From Candidatus Melainabacteria bacterium (GTDB lineage Bacteria > Cyanobacteriota > Vampirovibrionia > Obscuribacterales > Obscuribacteraceae): 8,932 nt of DNA. Each line of letters opens with the position of its first letter. Within the stretch, counting starts at the first letter, position 1. The position numbers and the translations under genes were made by a program. The notes below the pieces were generated by a model. The model did no database searches. It was not told the origin of the DNA and worked only from the letters and a program-made list of their open reading frames with translations. The stretch is taken from contig JACMKL010000643.1 in NCBI GenBank assembly GCA_014380105.1, forward strand, positions 1 through 8,932, given 5' to 3'. Of this stretch, positions 6,081 to 8,932 are shown one piece after another.

Positions 6081-6109
6081 ATGATGTGCGCGTCGATACA
6101 TCGTGTGAA
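6081..6109 (-). promoter_or_regulatory. Putative promoter of the alcohol dehydrogenase operon
   Basis: Read on the minus strand, TTCACA (6109-6104) is followed after 17 nt by CATCAT (6086-6081), five and four of six consensus positions. A start near 6074 would give a leader of about 29 nt. It is the best candidate I see upstream of the dehydrogenase, but the -10 box is weak. Confidence 0.35.
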
Positions 6110-6117
6110 GCATGTTT

Positions 6118-6136
6118 TGTCATTCTAGAATTGACA
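6118..6136. promoter_or_regulatory. Inverted repeat overlapping a -35 box, possible operator
   Basis: TGTCA (6118-6122) and TGACA (6132-6136) are exact reverse complements nine nt apart, and inside lies the 10-bp palindrome ATTCTAGAAT (6122-6131). The right arm is part of the TTGACA -35 box of the plus-strand promoter, and the left arm is nine nt upstream of the minus-strand -35 box. A dimeric protein bound here would cover the divergent control region. The binding protein is unknown. Confidence 0.4.
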
Positions 6137-6173
6137 TATGTTCCTTGACCGCGGTGCTATTTCTCTATACTAT
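6131..6173 (+). promoter_or_regulatory. Overlapping sigma70-type promoters for the OstA/LptD-like gene
   Basis: Two arrangements overlap. TTGACC (6145-6150), a 17-nt spacer and TACTAT (6168-6173) give five and five of six consensus matches, with a start near 6180. TTGACA (6131-6136), an 18-nt spacer and TGCTAT (6155-6160) give a perfect -35 and a weaker -10. The first is the stronger on the -10 side. A third TTGACA (6186-6191) has no good -10. The leader to the ATG at 6256 would be about 75 nt. Confidence 0.6.
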
Positions 6174-6244
6174 TGATTCCCATTGTTGACATCCGCGATG
6201 CTCTTGCGCTATCTGTGCAGCTTTGCGGGTGAAAGGGAAACAAA

Positions 6245-6249
6245 AAGGA
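6245..6249 (+). promoter_or_regulatory. Ribosome binding site deciding the start of the OstA/LptD-like gene
   Basis: AAGGA ends six nt before the ATG at 6256. It favours that start over an in-frame TTG at 6223 and over a later ATG at 6334, neither of which has a comparable site. Confidence 0.65.
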
Positions 6250-6255
6250 CTAACG

Positions 6256-8481
6256 ATGATTTTGATGCCTTTGTCGGCTCGTAATAAGAAACAAAATGTC
6301 GCCCGAAGCGGAATTTTACGTCTCGGTTTCATTATGCCATCTACGCGGGAGTCAGGTGTCTCTGACAAACAACGCGGGAAGGCGAATATTTTCGCAACCG
6401 GGCTCTGCCTGCTTCTCGTTTCGAATTCTCTCAGCATTTGTCAAGCGCTTCCAGCCGAAGCAAAATCATCCAGCAAAAAGTCTTCCAAGGCTGAACCTGT
6501 CGGAACGTTGCTCCATCCGCTCGTTCCAAAATTAGACGACTCAGCCATTGATACAAGTCTTGCGACACCAAGTGAGGCGGCAAAGTCTGTCGGTGACAGC
6601 AAATTCGCCACACCAATTCATTCTTCTCTCGAATATGACATGGGTCAGGTTCAGCTCAAGAAAGGTGACCCAGGCAACACTTCCGGCGTCGGCTCACCCG
6701 TTTTGGGCGAAGCGGACAAAGCCAAAGTAGACATCGACAAAGAAACTGGCTTGCGTCGTGAGCCCGAAAAAATTCTCGCCGAGACCGGAAAGACCGGCAT
6801 AGATGAGAGTTCTCTCACTATCAACGAAGACACGACCCTCAAAGGCACCATTCAAATTGTTGCCGACGACACTGAATACGACCAGGTCAAAAACACTTTC
6901 TTGGGCACCGGTAACGCTGTAGCGCTTATCGCCGGTGAAAATTCCAAGCTCGAAGCCGACATGATCCTTTACGATCAAAACACCGAGCAGATTGACGCAC
7001 GCGGCAACGTCAGAATTTTTAGAGATGGACAGTTAACCACCGGTAGTGCCTTCAAATTCAAAGTCACATCCGACGAATATTTGATCACCAACCCCGACAC
7101 TGAAGTTCAAGGAACACAAGTGGTTGCGCGGAAGGGTTACGGCACGGCTCAAGGCTTGTCATTCAAAGACGGCACCATGCAAATGGATAAGCCTATCTAC
7201 ATAACCAACAACATCGGTTACGCACCAGTTAACTATCAAGAAGTAATCAGTGAAAAAAGAGCTCACCCTGAGTCTTTTATTCCGGAAAGTCAAAGTTTCA
7301 AGTTCAGTGCCAGAAAAATGGTTTATGAACGCCACAAAGAACAAGGTAACCTCACCGTATTTGGTGGCAGGCTGATGTTCGGCAAATTAGGTATTCCACT
7401 CGGAAAATTTACAGCGACAGTCGGTCAGACAAACAACGTCACGTTCCCAGTCACGCCTTACCTCGGCAACAACATTATGTCCGGCGGTCTCAACGTCGGT
7501 CCTAACTTCCACCGAGCAATGGGCAAATACGGCGTTCTTTCATATGCACCACTGTTGCAGCTTGGCGCCAGAAAGTTGACCGGAGAGACCTCCACAACCT
7601 CGAACGTTCCTGGTGTTGGTGGACAGATCGGCTTCACAAGTCCTCGCTTACAAGCGCACGTAGCTTACGGTTCAAACTCAGACCTTTTAGTTGGCGATCT
7701 GAAACTCAAAATCCGCAAAAACCTTCGTTTCCAGGGTGGTATCAACCGCTTCTTGGAAGACGGTATGTATGGATATCGTCGTGCTCGCTCTATTGCTGAA
7801 GTAGTAGATGACCACAGATTCGGCAACATTCCATTCTTAGCCAACCTCAACTTCCGCACCGCTGCTGGATACATGCAAGATAATCCACAGTTGATCAATC
7901 TGACTCCTGAATACGCAGAATTATTCAATCAATCAACTTCGACCAAAATCGTTTCCGGGTTTCGGCTGTCCGAGCACATTACCGCCAACAGTCATCCGAT
8001 CTTCAAAATCGGTAATGAGAAGTGGGGTCTGTCTTCAAATCTTTCCGGTGGTATCGGTTTGAGAGCCTATTCATCTGGCGACGCTATGGCGATGGCTCAG
8101 ATTGGACCTAACGTTGAAGTTATGGCTGACCGCTTGAAATTGCGCGTGGGCTATACCCAATCAGCAATTCGCGGCGAATCTCCATTCGTATTCGACCAAT
8201 TTATCCAGGGTACGCGTTCTACCTACGTGTCCGCCGGCTATAAGGTAAGCAAGTATTTGACGGTAGGCGGGTCAATCGGTTACAACCTGGTTGATAGACT
8301 GGCCTACTCAAGGTCATTGACCGCGGCCATCGGCCCGGAAGACTTCAAAGTCTTGCTGACACGAGATTTCCTTCGTGGCACTCAACGCATCGGCTTTGAC
8401 GTCTTGTATGGTTCCAGAATCCCCTTCAACCGCCTGGTCCTGAAGGGAAGTCCCGATCATGGTCAACTAGGTGGAATTTAA
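6256..8481 (+). CDS. OstA/LptD-like outer-membrane protein
   Basis: This 741-residue protein is exported: an unusually long basic N-region (about 42 residues) precedes a hydrophobic core at about 43-62 and an Ala-rich cleavage zone (LPAEA, 65-69). A polar, probably disordered stretch follows (about 70-195). Residues 198-290 look like the OstA/LptA-type beta-jellyroll, with repeated strands such as GTIQIVADDTEYDQ, LEADMILYDQNTEQIDARGNVRIFRDG and a later VVARKGYG. The remaining 450 residues are rich in alternating polar/hydrophobic strands, glycine and aromatic residues, as in a beta barrel. In Gram-negative bacteria LptD takes lipopolysaccharide to the outer leaflet, and related proteins in cyanobacteria-like groups are poorly characterised. 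The mature part has no cysteine, so the disulfides used by E. coli LptD are absent, and the C-terminus (GQLGGI) lacks the usual final aromatic residue. It could instead be another barrel with an OstA-like N-domain. Confidence 0.75.
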   Translation: MILMPLSARNKKQNVARSGILRLGFIMPSTRESGVSDKQRGKANIFATGLCLLLVSNSLSICQALPAEAKSSSKKSSKAEPVGTLLHPLVPKLDDSAIDTSLATPSEAAKSVGDSKFATPIHSSLEYDMGQVQLKKGDPGNTSGVGSPVLGEADKAKVDIDKETGLRREPEKILAETGKTGIDESSLTINEDTTLKGTIQIVADDTEYDQVKNTFLGTGNAVALIAGENSKLEADMILYDQNTEQIDARGNVRIFRDGQLTTGSAFKFKVTSDEYLITNPDTEVQGTQVVARKGYGTAQGLSFKDGTMQMDKPIYITNNIGYAPVNYQEVISEKRAHPESFIPESQSFKFSARKMVYERHKEQGNLTVFGGRLMFGKLGIPLGKFTATVGQTNNVTFPVTPYLGNNIMSGGLNVGPNFHRAMGKYGVLSYAPLLQLGARKLTGETSTTSNVPGVGGQIGFTSPRLQAHVAYGSNSDLLVGDLKLKIRKNLRFQGGINRFLEDGMYGYRRARSIAEVVDDHRFGNIPFLANLNFRTAAGYMQDNPQLINLTPEYAELFNQSTSTKIVSGFRLSEHITANSHPIFKIGNEKWGLSSNLSGGIGLRAYSSGDAMAMAQIGPNVEVMADRLKLRVGYTQSAIRGESPFVFDQFIQGTRSTYVSAGYKVSKYLTVGGSIGYNLVDRLAYSRSLTAAIGPEDFKVLLTRDFLRGTQRIGFDVLYGSRIPFNRLVLKGSPDHGQLGGI
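8469..8474 (+). promoter_or_regulatory. Ribosome binding site for the coupled ROK gene
   Basis: AGGTGG inside the last codons of the outer-membrane protein gene lies six nt before the ATG at 8481. It supports the TAATG start over the later in-frame ATG at 8538. Confidence 0.6.
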
Positions 8482-8932
8482 TGACATCCGCGAAAAGCGC
8501 TGACGGTCACAACTTAGATCAAATTTTGAAAGACAAGATGCCTGCACTCGGCATCGACTTAGGTGGCACCAAAATTGGTTGTGCTCCAGTCAGCGATTTC
8601 AAAGTGCTCAGCGAACCAAAGAAAGTACCGACTCCAAAAGGTCGCGACAATATCGTTGAATGTTTGCTAGAACTGATCGAAGAAGCAAGAAAAGACAATA
8701 TCTTAAGTGGCGTCGGAATTGCGACCGCAGGCATAGTCGATACTGACACCGGCGAAGTGATTGGTTCAACAGGCAACCTACCTGGTTGGGCTGGCACACC
8801 AATCAAGAATATTCTCGAGACCAAAACCGGTCTTCCTGTGCACGTCGACAATGACGCGAACGCAGCTGCATACGGCGAAGTCAGAGCACTCAGACTCGAC
8901 CACAAAAAATGCGTAGTGGCAGTCACACTTGG
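8481..8932 (+). CDS. ROK-family sugar kinase or regulator, 5' part (runs off right edge)
   Basis: An open frame of 150 codons starts at ATG 8481 and is still open at the window end. LGIDLGGTKIG (residues 23-33) is the phosphate-binding motif of the ASKHA/ROK fold. GVGIATAGIVD (77-87) and STGNLPGWAG (96-105) are typical of glucokinase-like ROK proteins. VDNDANAAAYGE (122-133) carries the catalytic-base Asp125 and the conserved Glu133. There is no helix-turn-helix before the kinase domain, only about 22 polar residues, so a sugar kinase (glucokinase or N-acyl hexosamine kinase type) is more likely than a ROK repressor. The zinc-binding Cys motif that would help confirm this lies beyond the edge. 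Its start overlaps the upstream stop as TAATG, so the two genes are translationally coupled. The sugar is unknown. Confidence 0.88.
   Translation, partial: MTSAKSADGHNLDQILKDKMPALGIDLGGTKIGCAPVSDFKVLSEPKKVPTPKGRDNIVECLLELIEEARKDNILSGVGIATAGIVDTDTGEVIGSTGNLPGWAGTPIKNILETKTGLPVHVDNDANAAAYGEVRALRLDHKKCVVAVTL

Noticed and set aside
6187..8493. 12-bp repeat TGACATCCGCGA at 6187-6198 and 8482-8493
   Set aside because: A window this size is expected to contain a few 12-bp matches by chance, and the second copy lies in coding sequence.

Overview
The window looks like a chromosomal stretch from a Gram-negative-type bacterium with an outer membrane. The main evidence is a large secreted OstA/LptD-like beta-barrel protein. 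The mix of that protein, a selenophosphate pathway pair and several sugar or alcohol enzymes would fit an uncultured environmental lineage such as the non-photosynthetic relatives of Cyanobacteria. That placement is a guess from family style only. There are no rRNA or tRNA genes, transposases, CRISPR arrays or phage genes.

Layout from left to right. (1) 1-516, minus strand: the N-terminus of an unrecognised single-pass membrane protein that runs off the left edge, with a good sigma70-type promoter in front of it. Upstream of it lies a 68-residue ribbon-helix-helix DNA-binding protein. (2) 517-859: about 340 bases without a convincing gene, holding one perfect 8-bp inverted repeat. (3) 860-3127, plus strand: selD (selenophosphate synthase), yedF (TusA-DsrE-type selenium metabolism protein, ATGA overlap) and a small secreted protein with a BamE-like helical segment, 19 nt downstream. 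(4) 6045-3124, minus strand: iron-containing alcohol dehydrogenase, SCP2-like lipid-binding protein (TGATG overlap), PfkB-family sugar kinase and a previously uncalled 44-residue single-helix membrane protein. The stop codon of this last gene overlaps the end of the selD cluster tail to tail. (5) 6046-6255: a divergent promoter region with an inverted repeat overlapping a -35 box. (6) 6256-8932, plus strand: the OstA/LptD-like outer-membrane protein, then a ROK-family sugar kinase or regulator that starts inside its stop codon (TAATG) and runs off the right edge.

How the parts may work together. SelD makes selenophosphate from selenide and ATP, and YedF is a family that tracks with SelD, so this is a selenium-use locus. 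No selA, selB, tRNA-Sec or tRNA 2-selenouridine synthase gene is present, so the final selenium product cannot be told here. The alcohol dehydrogenase, lipid-binding protein and sugar kinase are tightly packed and probably made together, which suggests a small catabolic module acting on an unknown alcohol/aldehyde and sugar. The outer-membrane protein and ROK protein share a transcript and a coupled start codon. Nothing here is clearly a new defence or mobile system. The most original points are the dehydrogenase-SCP2-kinase-microprotein operon, the unannotated 44-residue membrane protein and the coupling of an outer-membrane biogenesis gene to a ROK gene.
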